This document shows positions 7,515 to 16,225 of a DNA stretch of 53,548 nt, piece by piece. The DNA lies in the NCBI GenBank assembly GCA_028064945.1, contig JAPTWQ010000088.1:1-53548 (forward strand). Reading direction: 5' to 3'. The DNA comes from Nitrospiraceae bacterium (lineage in GTDB: Bacteria > Nitrospirota_A > Leptospirillia > Leptospirillales > Leptospirillaceae). The notes under the pieces were generated by a model. It was not told the origin of the DNA, did no database searches, and was given only the letters and a program-made list of their open reading frames with translations. Both the position numbers and the translations under genes were made by a program. The stretch's first letter is position 1. Every line of letters starts with the position of its first letter.

Positions 7515-8431
7515 CAGTGGCTCCATGAGGGTGTGGGGAGTGAGGCCAAGGCCTCTTGAAAATCTGAGGTGACCCCCGCGGCAAAGAGAAAGAGGGCGGC
7601 TTGGCGGCGAATGATAGTCGTTTCATCATGTGGGGGAGAGGAGCCTTTCAGTCCTGAGGGGATGGTCACTTGCGCGATGTTTGGAGATGCCTCCCGGTCA
7701 TAGAGGTAGCAGAGCGTCTCCCGGTGGGGGTGAAGGTCTGTGGAGCCCTCAACGCCTGCCACGAACAGGAGTCGTTTTGGGGGGTCCTTCTGTGCCAAGA
7801 GAGCCTCATGAAGCTTGGCAACGATCGGTTCGTGGAAGACCCCAATGATCTGGGAGGGGGCCTGCAAAGGGTTGGCCGCCTTTTCTACCGTATTCCAAAG
7901 TGTTCTCAGTCCCAGTTCTTGCCGGATAGGGAGCAGGTCCGCCAATTCCGGAAGAAAAGTTCTCTGGGAAAGGCAAATGACGTTGTCCGTCACCCCCAAA
8001 AGGCCCTCCATTCTTTCCAGAGAATTCCACGCCTCCAGAACACCCGGCCCCATCTTGACAGGAACACCCGAGAGACCGTGAAGGCTGATCCGAAGCCCTT
8101 CACGCCCAGCTAGGGTCGCGGCGGGAACGGTATGGGATGTCGATCGGCTTCTTCCGTCGTAGGGCTCACCCACATCGAGGCGGGGTGAAAACTCTTTTTC
8201 CGGTCGGGCAGAAACTCGAGGGCGTATCCTCTCTCTCAGTCCTGTCAAGAAGCCAGACATTTCTGTCGCCGTTTCTCCCTTGAGGCGCATTCCCAGGAGA
8301 AGAGCTCCGACTTGGGCCGGGGTTGCCTGATCAGAGAGGAGAATCCCGGCTGCCTCCCGTGCCTCGTCGTGAGAGAGGTCTCGGTGTCCGGAAGGTCCTG
8401 TTCCAATTTTTTTGATGAGCGCCTTGATCAT
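7514..8431 (-). CDS. TrpD2/YbiB-like protein of the anthranilate phosphoribosyltransferase fold
   Basis: The 305-residue sequence has the N-terminal helical domain of the TrpD family (LSHDEAREAAGILLSDQATPAQVGALLLGMRLKGET) and a C-terminal alpha/beta domain. In place of the PRPP-binding GTGGDG motif it has GEPYDGRSRS, followed by PAATLAGREGLRISLHG, as in the YbiB/TrpD2 branch, whose studied members bind nucleic acid instead of making phosphoribosyl anthranilate. No trp genes flank it. A role in tryptophan synthesis is therefore unlikely; the function remains open. It sits between an SDR gene and HD-GYP, with its stop overlapping the HD-GYP start. Confidence 0.7.
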   Translation of the reverse strand: MIKALIKKIGTGPSGHRDLSHDEAREAAGILLSDQATPAQVGALLLGMRLKGETATEMSGFLTGLRERIRPRVSARPEKEFSPRLDVGEPYDGRSRSTSHTVPAATLAGREGLRISLHGLSGVPVKMGPGVLEAWNSLERMEGLLGVTDNVICLSQRTFLPELADLLPIRQELGLRTLWNTVEKAANPLQAPSQIIGVFHEPIVAKLHEALLAQKDPPKRLLFVAGVEGSTDLHPHRETLCYLYDREASPNIAQVTIPSGLKGSSPPHDETTIIRRQAALFLFAAGVTSDFQEALASLPTPSWSH

Positions 8432-8466
8432 CCGAATTTTCCCTCGATCTTATCGTCAGTCCGTTT

Positions 8467-9171
8467 TTAGAGCCCTCCCAGGCGCTTCATGACAATATCC
8501 CCCGTGACGGCCGCGGGGGAGAGGTCCGTAAGATAGAGAATGGTCTTCAAGATATCCTCGGGCTGGATCATCTCCTCATGGCTTACGGGTGCCCCGGCGA
8601 CAAGGGGTGTGGCCACATATCCGGGGCAGATGGCCACGGCTTTGACTCCAAAAGGGGCGCCTTCGGCAAGGAGTGATCCGGTCAGTCCCCGAAGGGCAAA
8701 CTTTGTCATGGAGTAGAGGGAGGAACCGGACCAGGCATCAATTCCTGCAACGGAAGAGATGTTGACGATCAGTCCATCCTTTTGTGATTTCATCAGTGGA
8801 AGGATCGCTCGGGAGAGAAGGTAGGGGGCCCGGAGATTCACAGAGATAATATGATCGAACTCTTCGGGGGAGGTCTCTTCGATCGAGGCAAAGGTCGCAA
8901 TGCCGGCATTGTTCACAAGGATGTCGACTTTATCCTGAAAGGCAGCGCGAGTGACTTCAATGAGTGTTTCAACATCTTTTTGACGGGAGAGGTCGCAGGC
9001 AAGGGTTTCGATCGACCTTCCCTGGGAGCGTGCCCTGGATTTTTCTTTGTCTAGGGCCTCCCCGTTACGGCCCGTCATGAGAACGAAATACCCCCTATCG
9101 AGAAGTCCCCGGGCGACAGAGAGTCCGATGCCCGAGGTTGCACCCGTGACAAGGGCGGTCGGATGTCCCAT
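8467..9171 (-). CDS. short-chain dehydrogenase/reductase (SDR)
   Basis: This 234-residue classical SDR has the cofactor motif TGATSGIG near the N-terminus, NNAGIA, and the catalytic Ser (ISSVAG) with YSMTK. An Arg following the second strand (MTGRNG) favours NADP(H). The substrate cannot be inferred. The ATG at 9171 is preferred over the TTG at 9177 because GGAG lies 7 bases upstream; it follows the mazG stop by two bases, so the two genes are translationally linked. Confidence 0.85.
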   Translation of the reverse strand: MGHPTALVTGATSGIGLSVARGLLDRGYFVLMTGRNGEALDKEKSRARSQGRSIETLACDLSRQKDVETLIEVTRAAFQDKVDILVNNAGIATFASIEETSPEEFDHIISVNLRAPYLLSRAILPLMKSQKDGLIVNISSVAGIDAWSGSSLYSMTKFALRGLTGSLLAEGAPFGVKAVAICPGYVATPLVAGAPVSHEEMIQPEDILKTILYLTDLSPAAVTGDIVMKRLGGL

Positions 9172-9173
9172 GC

Positions 9174-10052
9174 TCAATCTCCTTCAGGTGGGTAACGTCT
9201 GTTTTTGGCGTTCTCCCAAAGTCTTGCCCATTCTTCGGGAGAGAGCGATGAAAGGGCTCTGCTTTCTCTGGTCGCCTGCTCTTCCATGGAGATGAATCGC
9301 CTCTTGAATTTTTTGTTTGCCTCTGCGAGGGCCTCCTCCGGACGAACTCCAGAGAGTCGGGCAAATTGAGCCATGGCGAAAAGCATATCTCCAATTTCTT
9401 CGGCGAGTCTGCCCGGACCTTCCGATGTTGCGGCCCGAATTTCAGCGCATTCCTCCTCGACCTTGTCTAGCACGGACTGACTCGACGTCCAGTCAAATCC
9501 GACGCGACCTGCCTTTTGCCCCAGTCGGGCGGACGCCTGAAGCGCCGGCATGGTCCGGGGAATCCCGTCGAGAACGGACCGGCGATCCTGGTGAACCGCT
9601 TCTGCCCGTTTCTTCTCTTCCCATGTCTCCCAGATGGCTTCGAGGCTTTTTTCGGGGTCGGGAGATTCAAAGACGTGGGGATGTCGGGAGACCATCTTCA
9701 GGGAGGCGCCATCGAGAATCTCCCCCAGGGATACGGTCGTCTGCTCCCAGAGAATTCGTCGAGCCATAAAAAGGATTAAGAAGACGTCTCCCATTTCGCG
9801 GGAAAGGTTGTGGAGATCCCCGTCTTCAAGGGACTCCTCTAACTCGTAAACCTCATCCTTGAGATCAGAGAGCAATCCTTTAAGAGTCTGTTTTCGGTCG
9901 AAGGGACACCCGTTGTCTCCCCTGAGATGGTCCACGATTCTCAGAAGCGTCAGAACGGCTGTCGCATCTCTGGGATCGGCGGTGACAGGAACAGCCCGAG
10001 GGTCAGCCTCTCGGGCGATATTGGAGAGATACTCCTTCGGATCGAAGGTCAT
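9174..10052 (-). CDS. mazG: nucleoside triphosphate pyrophosphohydrolase MazG
   Basis: MazG hydrolyses non-canonical or excess (d)NTPs to NMP and pyrophosphate. The 292-residue protein has the two tandem MazG repeats: LRGDNGCPFDRKQTLKGLLSDLKDE with the following DEVYELEE...REMGD metal ligands, and a second copy around residue 190 (VGFDWTSSQSVLDKVEEECAEI ... EEIGDMLF). The N-terminus has about 40 extra residues compared with E. coli MazG (263). It leads a minus-strand operon followed by SDR, TrpD2-like and HD-GYP genes. GAGGTG precedes the ATG. Confidence 0.92.
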   Translation of the reverse strand: MTFDPKEYLSNIAREADPRAVPVTADPRDATAVLTLLRIVDHLRGDNGCPFDRKQTLKGLLSDLKDEVYELEESLEDGDLHNLSREMGDVFLILFMARRILWEQTTVSLGEILDGASLKMVSRHPHVFESPDPEKSLEAIWETWEEKKRAEAVHQDRRSVLDGIPRTMPALQASARLGQKAGRVGFDWTSSQSVLDKVEEECAEIRAATSEGPGRLAEEIGDMLFAMAQFARLSGVRPEEALAEANKKFKRRFISMEEQATRESRALSSLSPEEWARLWENAKNRRYPPEGD

Positions 10053-10151
10053 TTAGGCACCTCAATCGTTGTCCGGCAAAGTCAGCAAGTCTCCCCTTTG
10101 AGGGAAGAGTCGATTCCCCTTCCCAAAATCCTCGGAGTCCAGGAAGAAAGC

Positions 10152-10289
10152 ATGAAAAACTTTTGTGGCGTATGCTCGCCCTGTGAATTATACGGAGAAA
10201 ATCTTTGTCGGAAAACCCCTCCTCTCAAATTCACGCGTGGTCCGATAGAGTCGAAAGCCCGGAGGGAATTGATTGACACCCGGTTTTAG
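10152..10289 (+). CDS. possible small Cys-rich protein upstream of the metal-efflux operon
   Basis: A 45-codon frame starts at ATG 10152 with AGGA seven bases upstream and begins MKNFCGVCSPCELYGENLC, giving a C-x2-C-x2-C-x7-C cluster, followed by a basic tail ending RELIDTRF. Such spacing could bind a metal. It lies in the ~410-base gap before the RND efflux operon, in the same direction. No homology is recognised, the frame is short, and a putative promoter lies inside its last codons, so it may be fortuitous. Confidence 0.3.
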   Translation: MKNFCGVCSPCELYGENLCRKTPPLKFTRGPIESKARRELIDTRF

Positions 10290-10301
10290 CGGGTGATAGA
10301 G
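10273..10301 (+). promoter_or_regulatory. putative promoter with inverted repeat between -35 and -10
   Basis: TTGACA (10273-10278) is followed 17 bases on by ATAGAG (10296-10301). The spacer holds the inverted repeat CACCCG-GTTTTAG-CGGGTG (10277-10295), a possible operator. A palindrome TTGTTAACAA follows at 10312-10321. It lies about 165 bases ahead of the efflux operon. Confidence 0.35.
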
Positions 10302-10379
10302 TCGGAGAGGGTTGTTAACAAATGTTAATCTTTCGTGAGGGCAGAGCGATAGAGAAAAGAATGGGGCTTTGTCATCAGC

Positions 10380-10406
10380 TTGACAGATTCCCGTGAATTC
10401 TAAGAT
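10380..10406 (+). promoter_or_regulatory. alternative promoter for the efflux operon
   Basis: A perfect TTGACA (10380-10385) precedes TAAGAT (10401-10406) with a short 15-base spacer, 60 bases before the GTG start. The short spacer makes it uncertain. Confidence 0.3.
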
Positions 10407-10465
10407 GATGAGCTGATGTTTTCTTTTTGATACTTTGTCTCTTTTGGCCCACCTAGGAGTAGAAA

Positions 10466-11872
10466 GTGCAAAAAATCTTCAGAATTGCCGGGATACTGAT
10501 GAGTGCCGCCACCATCCTTGGAACCGCTTCCCATTATTCATGGGGGGACGACACTGTTCCGGCATCAGTGGCACAAAGCCACTCCTCTTCCAGCAAGCAG
10601 GATCTTTCAGATCCTCCCATGACCGTTGATGACGCTGTCAGAATCGCTCTGGAGAAAAATCCGAATCTGATTTCCTTCAAAAAGACGTGGATGGGAACAA
10701 AGGATCTGGAAAAGACGGCTCTGGCTCCGGCCGATCCGCTGCTTCAATGGGAATATGGCGGAGGGGAACAGGGAAACGGCCAGAATGTTTTGGCGAACGG
10801 GAGCTCTTTTCAGGGGCTCCAAAATGTGGGGCTTCCCTATCCGAATGGAAGCAACTGGGCCATTGTCCAATCTTTTCTCTTTCCGGGCAAGGCTCTTTAT
10901 GGATACAAGGTCAATAAAGACAATACCGAGATCGCCTATGATTCCTACCGTGTGCAACGGGTGCAGCTCAGAAATCAGACAGAGATGGCCTGCTACCAAT
11001 GGCTTCTTTCCCGGGAGACACTTCGGCTCAATGATGAACTCCAAACTTGGCTCAGACGGGTGCTGGAGATCACCAAGGCCAAGCTTTCTGTCGGATCCGT
11101 CCAGATTCTTGATGTCGTAAATGCCCGAGTGGCCCTTTCTCAGGCTCGGCTCGACAGGCTGTCGACCCGCTATCAGCTTGAGGTCGCAAAAAAGCAGTTG
11201 AATACCCTGCTGGGCTTTTCCATGGACCGCGAGACCCGGATCGCACCGGTTCCGGACCCCGACCCGCTGACGGTTCCGATGTCGGAACTCGAGGCCCGCG
11301 CCATCGAAAACCGCCCGGATCTGCTTCAGGCCCGGGCCACTGTCGATCTGAATCGCCACCAGTTGACTCTCGCGAAGCTTGGATTTCTTCCCGACTACCA
11401 GTTGACGGGTTCGGAGGGCGGGGAATCCTGTTACGGATTTTCCGGTCTGAACTGCTGGTATGTGGGAGTCCAGATCAATGTGCCGATCTTTGCGCCGATC
11501 AAGCAGAATCTTCAATACAATTCTCAGGCCGAGATGTTGCGGGCGGCAGATTGGCAGTATCGCTGGCAATCTGCCCAGGTGCGGCTTGCCGTTGATAACC
11601 TTTATTCGCAGGTGGTCTTGGCTTACCGTCAGTACAGAATGAATGCCGACGAGATTCTTCCCCAGTCCCGACTGGCCTTTGAACTGGCTCTGACCGGATA
11701 CGAAAACCAGAAAAATGACTTTCTTTATCTGATCAATGCGGTCCAGGCGTATCGCCAGGCCCAGTACAACCGGTATCAGAGTCTGGTTGCCTATTACCAG
11801 GCGATCTCAAATCTTGAAGCCGCTGTCGGGACACCTTTGGGTCAGATTGCTGGCTCGACATCGCATAAATAG
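10466..11872 (+). CDS. czcC: outer-membrane efflux protein (TolC/CzcC/CusC family)
   Basis: The 468-residue protein is the outer-membrane channel of a tripartite metal exporter. A signal peptide covers about residues 1-27 (MQKIFRIAGILMSAATILG ... SWGDD). The mature part shows the two-repeat TolC pattern: MTVDDAVRIALEKNPNL begins repeat one, long amphipathic helices with KAKLSVGSVQILDVVNARVALSQARL follow, then MSELEARAIENRPDLLQARATVD and GLNCWYVGVQINVPIF, and a final ALTGYENQKNDFLYLINAV helix. The start is GTG 10466 with AGGAG at 10455-10459. It is followed by the membrane-fusion and RND genes. The metal substrate is not determined by this subunit; the czcC symbol is by position and could be cusC. 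Confidence 0.88.
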   Translation: MQKIFRIAGILMSAATILGTASHYSWGDDTVPASVAQSHSSSSKQDLSDPPMTVDDAVRIALEKNPNLISFKKTWMGTKDLEKTALAPADPLLQWEYGGGEQGNGQNVLANGSSFQGLQNVGLPYPNGSNWAIVQSFLFPGKALYGYKVNKDNTEIAYDSYRVQRVQLRNQTEMACYQWLLSRETLRLNDELQTWLRRVLEITKAKLSVGSVQILDVVNARVALSQARLDRLSTRYQLEVAKKQLNTLLGFSMDRETRIAPVPDPDPLTVPMSELEARAIENRPDLLQARATVDLNRHQLTLAKLGFLPDYQLTGSEGGESCYGFSGLNCWYVGVQINVPIFAPIKQNLQYNSQAEMLRAADWQYRWQSAQVRLAVDNLYSQVVLAYRQYRMNADEILPQSRLAFELALTGYENQKNDFLYLINAVQAYRQAQYNRYQSLVAYYQAISNLEAAVGTPLGQIAGSTSHK

Positions 11873-11941
11873 GGCCAAGAACGCAGGATCTGGCTCATCT
11901 TTGAAAATCGTGCATGCGGGAATCAAGGGGGATAAATCGAG

Positions 11942-13099
11942 GTGAAGATGTGTGCGCCTAGGAGTTGGCGTTGGCGTTCGTTTGTGAAGTCCCTTCCATT
12001 TTTTCTTTTCGTGGGCATCTTGTCGGGTATGTCGCTGGCCCGCGCCAGCGATCCTGTTCCGATGCCGGCGGGACTTCTTCAAATACGCCTGACACCGGAT
12101 CAGCAGAAGTCCGGCTTCGTGACGGTGGCTCCTGTGGAAAAACGGCAAATGGAAACCGAACTTCGAAGAACCGGAACGATCAACTTCGACGAGGATAAGG
12201 TCTCCGTGGTCTCCGCACGGGTTGGGGGACGGGAGGTGAAGATTCTGGCGTTTGAGGGGCAAAAAGTTCAGAAGGATGATCCTTTGGCCCTCGTTTACAG
12301 CCCGGACTATACAACGGCAGAGGTCGAGCTCCTTAATGCGTTTAAGGTCCAGGAGACTCTCCATGATCCCAAAGAGAGTCAGGCTTACATCAAGGCCGCC
12401 GAGAGAAAGCTTCGTCTTCTGGGGGCCTCGCAGGCGGATGTCGAGAAGATTGCCTCTTCCAGAAAGATTTCAAAATACTTGACACTTCATGCTCCTCGCG
12501 AAGGAGTGATCCTGAACTCCAGCCTCCGGGCGGGGCTTTTCATGAACCCCGGAGACCAGCTCATGACCGTGGCCGATCTCTCGAGTCTCCTCGTCTACAT
12601 GGACATCTATGAAGGGGACTACCCCCTTGTCCGTCGAGGGCAAAAGGTTCTTCTCGAATCGGTGGCCTATCCCGACAAGGTCTTTCCCGGGAAAATCGTT
12701 TACCTGGGAGGGATGGTCGATCCCAATACCCGAACCTTTCACGTCCGGGCGGAAATTCCCAACCCCGAGAGACTTCTCAAGCCCGGAATGTTTGCCTCCG
12801 TGCGCATCCATCTCGACAGGCCCCATCCGGTGGTGGCTGTCCCCGAAAAGGCTGTCCTGAGGGATGAGCACGGCTACCATGTCTTTGTTGAGAGCTCCCC
12901 GGGCCTCTTTTATCTTCGGCGGATCATCCCGGGACCCGATGAAAACGGATGGATGCGGATAGAGTCCGGTCTCCTGCCTGGAGAGAGGGTTGCCGTGCGA
13001 GGAGCCCTCCTCCTCGAAGGGATTCGCGAGGATAATCTCAGCCGGGGAACCGGAACCTTCACGCTGCCTGCGGGCCGGATCGCAGGAACTCGCCCATGA
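11942..13099 (+). CDS. czcB: periplasmic adaptor (membrane fusion protein) of RND metal efflux
   Basis: The 385-residue protein couples the inner-membrane pump to the outer-membrane channel. It has a hydrophobic N-terminal signal or anchor (about 14-35), a CusB/CzcB-type barrel (RTGTINFDEDKVSVVSARVGG), lipoyl halves (FEGQKVQKDDPLALVYSPDY ... YLTLHAPREGVILNSSL), a helical hairpin around 130-170 and a membrane-proximal end. No His- or Met-rich metal-binding N-terminal domain is present, unlike some CzcB or CusB proteins. The start is GTG 11942; ATG 11948 is possible. Its stop overlaps the czcA start by 4 bases (ATGA). Confidence 0.88.
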   Translation: MKMCAPRSWRWRSFVKSLPFFLFVGILSGMSLARASDPVPMPAGLLQIRLTPDQQKSGFVTVAPVEKRQMETELRRTGTINFDEDKVSVVSARVGGREVKILAFEGQKVQKDDPLALVYSPDYTTAEVELLNAFKVQETLHDPKESQAYIKAAERKLRLLGASQADVEKIASSRKISKYLTLHAPREGVILNSSLRAGLFMNPGDQLMTVADLSSLLVYMDIYEGDYPLVRRGQKVLLESVAYPDKVFPGKIVYLGGMVDPNTRTFHVRAEIPNPERLLKPGMFASVRIHLDRPHPVVAVPEKAVLRDEHGYHVFVESSPGLFYLRRIIPGPDENGWMRIESGLLPGERVAVRGALLLEGIREDNLSRGTGTFTLPAGRIAGTRP

Positions 13100-16000
13100 A
13101 ACATCTTGTCGCCTTCTCCCTTCGGGAGAGGGTGGTGGTCTTTCTTGCGGCTATCACCCTCTCCATTATTGGCGTCTTCTCTTACAACAATCTTCAGATT
13201 GAGCCTTACCCGGATGTCTCCCCCCTGGAGGTCCGCGTTCTGACTCAATGGCCGGGTCGGGGCGCCCAGGAGGTCGAACGCCAAATTACCCTGCCGGTGG
13301 AGATCGCCATCAACGGGACTCCGGGAATGAAGACCCAGCGGTCGATCTCCATGTATGGCCTCTCGGTGGTGATTGCCGTTTTCAAGGATGGGATCGACGA
13401 TTTTGAGGCACGCCACAGGATTTACAACCGGATCTCTCAGGCGAATCTCCCTGGTGGGGTGACTCCGGTGCTCGATATCAATACTCCGGCAACGGGAGAA
13501 ATCTATCGCTACACCCTCACCGGAGCGCCCCTCGATGAGCTCAAGACTCTTGATGACTGGGTCCTGGAGAGGCGATTCAAGGAGATTCCGGGAGTTGCGG
13601 ACGAATCGGGTATGGGCGGATGGATCCGGCAATACCAGATTCTTGTGGATCTGGCTCGCCTTCGTGACTTCAATATCCCGCTTTCCCAAGTTCTATCAGC
13701 TGTGGCCGCGGCCAATAATAATGTCGGTGCCTATGTCATGAACTTCGGAGAGACGGCCGCCGTTGTCCGTGGGCTGGGCTTGCTCAAGAACCGCCAGGAT
13801 ATCGATCACATTATGGTTGGAGAGGTCAAGGGAACTCCGGTTCTCCTGCGGGACATCGCTTCGGTCCAGATTGGTCCCCAGCCTCGTCTCGGCAGGGTGG
13901 GACGAAACTATGAAAATGACACGGTGGAGGGGGTCGTCCTTCTGTTGCGCGGGGCGAATACCCGTCATGTGATGGCGAGGATCCACAAGAAGGTCCAAGA
14001 AATCAGGGCGCATGACCTGCCTCCTGGCGTTCGTATTCTTCCCTTCTACGACCGTACCCAGCTCATGCACTGGACCCTTCATACTGTTCTGGAAAATCTC
14101 TCCCTGGGAATCGGCCTGGTTCTTTTGACCCTCTATCTTTTTCTGGGCAACTTCCGGTCGGCTCTTATCGTGGCCGTCACGATTCCCGTGGCCCTCCTGA
14201 CAGCCTTTTCAATCATGAAGGCCAACGGGGTCTCCGCCAATCTCCTCTCTCTCGGAGCCATCGACTTTGGGATTCTCGTCGATGCTTCTGTCATTGTGGT
14301 GGAAAACATCTATCGCCACCTGACCTCCGATCCTCCAGGAGAAAGACGTGTCAGTACCTTTGCGACAGTTTTCCATGCGGTCACAGAGGTTCAGTCTGCT
14401 ACAGTCTTTTCGACGCTGATTGTTTTCTCCGCCTATGTTCCCCTGCTCTTTATGAGCGGGATCGAGGGAAAGATATTCTTCCCCATGGCCTATACGATGG
14501 GGGGTGGTCTCCTGGCCGCCGTCATTCTTTCGATGACGCTGTCTCCCGCCCTTTCCTCGACCTTTCTCTCAAAGGTGGGGGCCCACCCTGACACCCGCCT
14601 CATGCGGGTGGTCAAGGAGGTGTATGATCGTCTTCTTTTGTCGGTCCTGTCCCGACCTCGAACCGTCCTGTCGGCTGCCCTCCTTTTTCTTGTCGCCACA
14701 CTGGGCTTTATCCTTCCTCGTCTGGGAACGGAATTTTTGCCGAAGCTCGAAGAGAACAACCTCTACATCCGGGCCACCTATCCTGCGGCGATCAGCCTTG
14801 ATTATGGTGCGCACCTCACCGATGGGATCCGCCGTCTTGTCCTGGAGGTTCCTGAGGTCAAGACCGTAGTCTCCGAGGAGGGACGTCCGGATGACGCCTA
14901 TGATGTGGGAGGTTTCTGGAACGCGGAATTTGCCATTTTTTTCAAGCCACACAAGGAGTGGCGAAAAGGCGTGACAAAGTCCCAGATCCAGGCGGAGGTC
15001 CTGGCGAAAATCAAGACCCTTCCTGGTGTTACCTACAACGTCTCCCAGTACATCGAGGATAATGTGGAGGAGGCGGTCTCCGGGGTCAAGGGGCAGAACA
15101 GCATTAAAATCTATGGCCCCGACCCGGTGCGTCTCGAGGCCTTGGCTCACCAGGCTCTGGGGATCCTCTCCGGAGTCAAAGGATTCCATGATCTCGGCCT
15201 GTTTCGCATTCGTGGAGGGCCGGAGCTTGATATTCGAGTGAATTCTCTGGCCTGTGCCCGTTACGGAATCCATGTGGCGGATGTGGAGGCAGTTATCCAG
15301 GCCGCTGTCGGGGGAGTGGCCGTAACACAGGTCTTGAAAGACGAGAAGCGGTTTGATGTGACGGTTCGTCTCTCCCGCCCCTACAGGAAGGATATTGCGG
15401 CCATTCGATCAATCCCTGTCGACAGCCCGGACGGATCCCATATTCCTCTTTCTCAGCTGGCCACGATCGACCTGAAAATCGGAAACTCCTACATCTTCCG
15501 GGAGGCCAACTCCCGATATATTCCTGTAAAGTTCTCCATTCGCGGTCGGGATATCGGGTCGGCGGTCGATGAGGCCAAACGTATCATGAGCCGTCAGTTA
15601 GACCTTCCTTCCGGATACCGGATTCGATGGTACGGGGAGTACAAGGAAATGAAAGAGGCACAGCATCGCCTTGCTCTCTTGCTTCCGATCGCCTTTGGCA
15701 TGATCTTCCTCCTGCTCTACTGGGCCTATCGTTCGGTCAAGTATGCGCTGGTCCAGATCCTGACCGTTCCTGTGGCCGTCACCGGAGGAGTGTGGGCCCT
15801 CTTCCTGACCGGTCATCATCTCAGTATTTCTGCCTCGCTGGGCTTTCTTTCTCTTTTTGGAATTGCGATTCAGGACGGAATGATTCTGATCAATTTTGTG
15901 ACGAACCTCCGGCGGGAAGGGCTGACGATGCATGAGGCGCTTGTTCAGGGAGGAAATCTTCGGGTTCGTCCCGTGTTGATGACCGCCCTTCTTGCCGGAC

Positions 16001-16173
16001 TGGGACTTCTCCCGGCGGCTCTTTCCTCCGGTATCGGAAACCAGGCCCAAAAACCTCTGGCCATCGTGATTGTCGGAGGAGTCCTCACGACAATTGTCTT
16101 TACCTTGTTGGTGCTTCCGGTTGTCTATTCATTGACGGGGTCCCTGCCGCGTGAAGAGAAAGAAGTGTCGTAA
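13096..16173 (+). CDS. czcA: HME-family RND metal efflux pump
   Basis: This 1025-residue inner-membrane proton/metal antiporter has 12 expected membrane segments and two large periplasmic loops. It belongs to the heavy-metal efflux (HME) branch. Segment 4 holds the proton-relay triad D-x5-D-x6-E (AIDFGILVDASVIVVENIYRHL region), with the spacing of Asp402, Asp408 and Glu415 in Cupriavidus CzcA. WPGRGAQEVERQITLPVE and YGLSVVIAVFKDG are conserved in HME pumps. The divalent (Co/Zn/Cd/Ni) CzcA pattern fits better than the monovalent CusA one, but the substrate needs experiment. The length matches the family (about 1030-1060). No metal-responsive regulator gene adjoins the operon. Confidence 0.93.
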   Translation: MKHLVAFSLRERVVVFLAAITLSIIGVFSYNNLQIEPYPDVSPLEVRVLTQWPGRGAQEVERQITLPVEIAINGTPGMKTQRSISMYGLSVVIAVFKDGIDDFEARHRIYNRISQANLPGGVTPVLDINTPATGEIYRYTLTGAPLDELKTLDDWVLERRFKEIPGVADESGMGGWIRQYQILVDLARLRDFNIPLSQVLSAVAAANNNVGAYVMNFGETAAVVRGLGLLKNRQDIDHIMVGEVKGTPVLLRDIASVQIGPQPRLGRVGRNYENDTVEGVVLLLRGANTRHVMARIHKKVQEIRAHDLPPGVRILPFYDRTQLMHWTLHTVLENLSLGIGLVLLTLYLFLGNFRSALIVAVTIPVALLTAFSIMKANGVSANLLSLGAIDFGILVDASVIVVENIYRHLTSDPPGERRVSTFATVFHAVTEVQSATVFSTLIVFSAYVPLLFMSGIEGKIFFPMAYTMGGGLLAAVILSMTLSPALSSTFLSKVGAHPDTRLMRVVKEVYDRLLLSVLSRPRTVLSAALLFLVATLGFILPRLGTEFLPKLEENNLYIRATYPAAISLDYGAHLTDGIRRLVLEVPEVKTVVSEEGRPDDAYDVGGFWNAEFAIFFKPHKEWRKGVTKSQIQAEVLAKIKTLPGVTYNVSQYIEDNVEEAVSGVKGQNSIKIYGPDPVRLEALAHQALGILSGVKGFHDLGLFRIRGGPELDIRVNSLACARYGIHVADVEAVIQAAVGGVAVTQVLKDEKRFDVTVRLSRPYRKDIAAIRSIPVDSPDGSHIPLSQLATIDLKIGNSYIFREANSRYIPVKFSIRGRDIGSAVDEAKRIMSRQLDLPSGYRIRWYGEYKEMKEAQHRLALLLPIAFGMIFLLLYWAYRSVKYALVQILTVPVAVTGGVWALFLTGHHLSISASLGFLSLFGIAIQDGMILINFVTNLRREGLTMHEALVQGGNLRVRPVLMTALLAGLGLLPAALSSGIGNQAQKPLAIVIVGGVLTTIVFTLLVLPVVYSLTGSLPREEKEVS

Positions 16174-16225
16174 GGGGGAGAGGGAATTGAATGAGTTTTG
16201 AGGCCTTACTGAAACTAGTTGAAGA

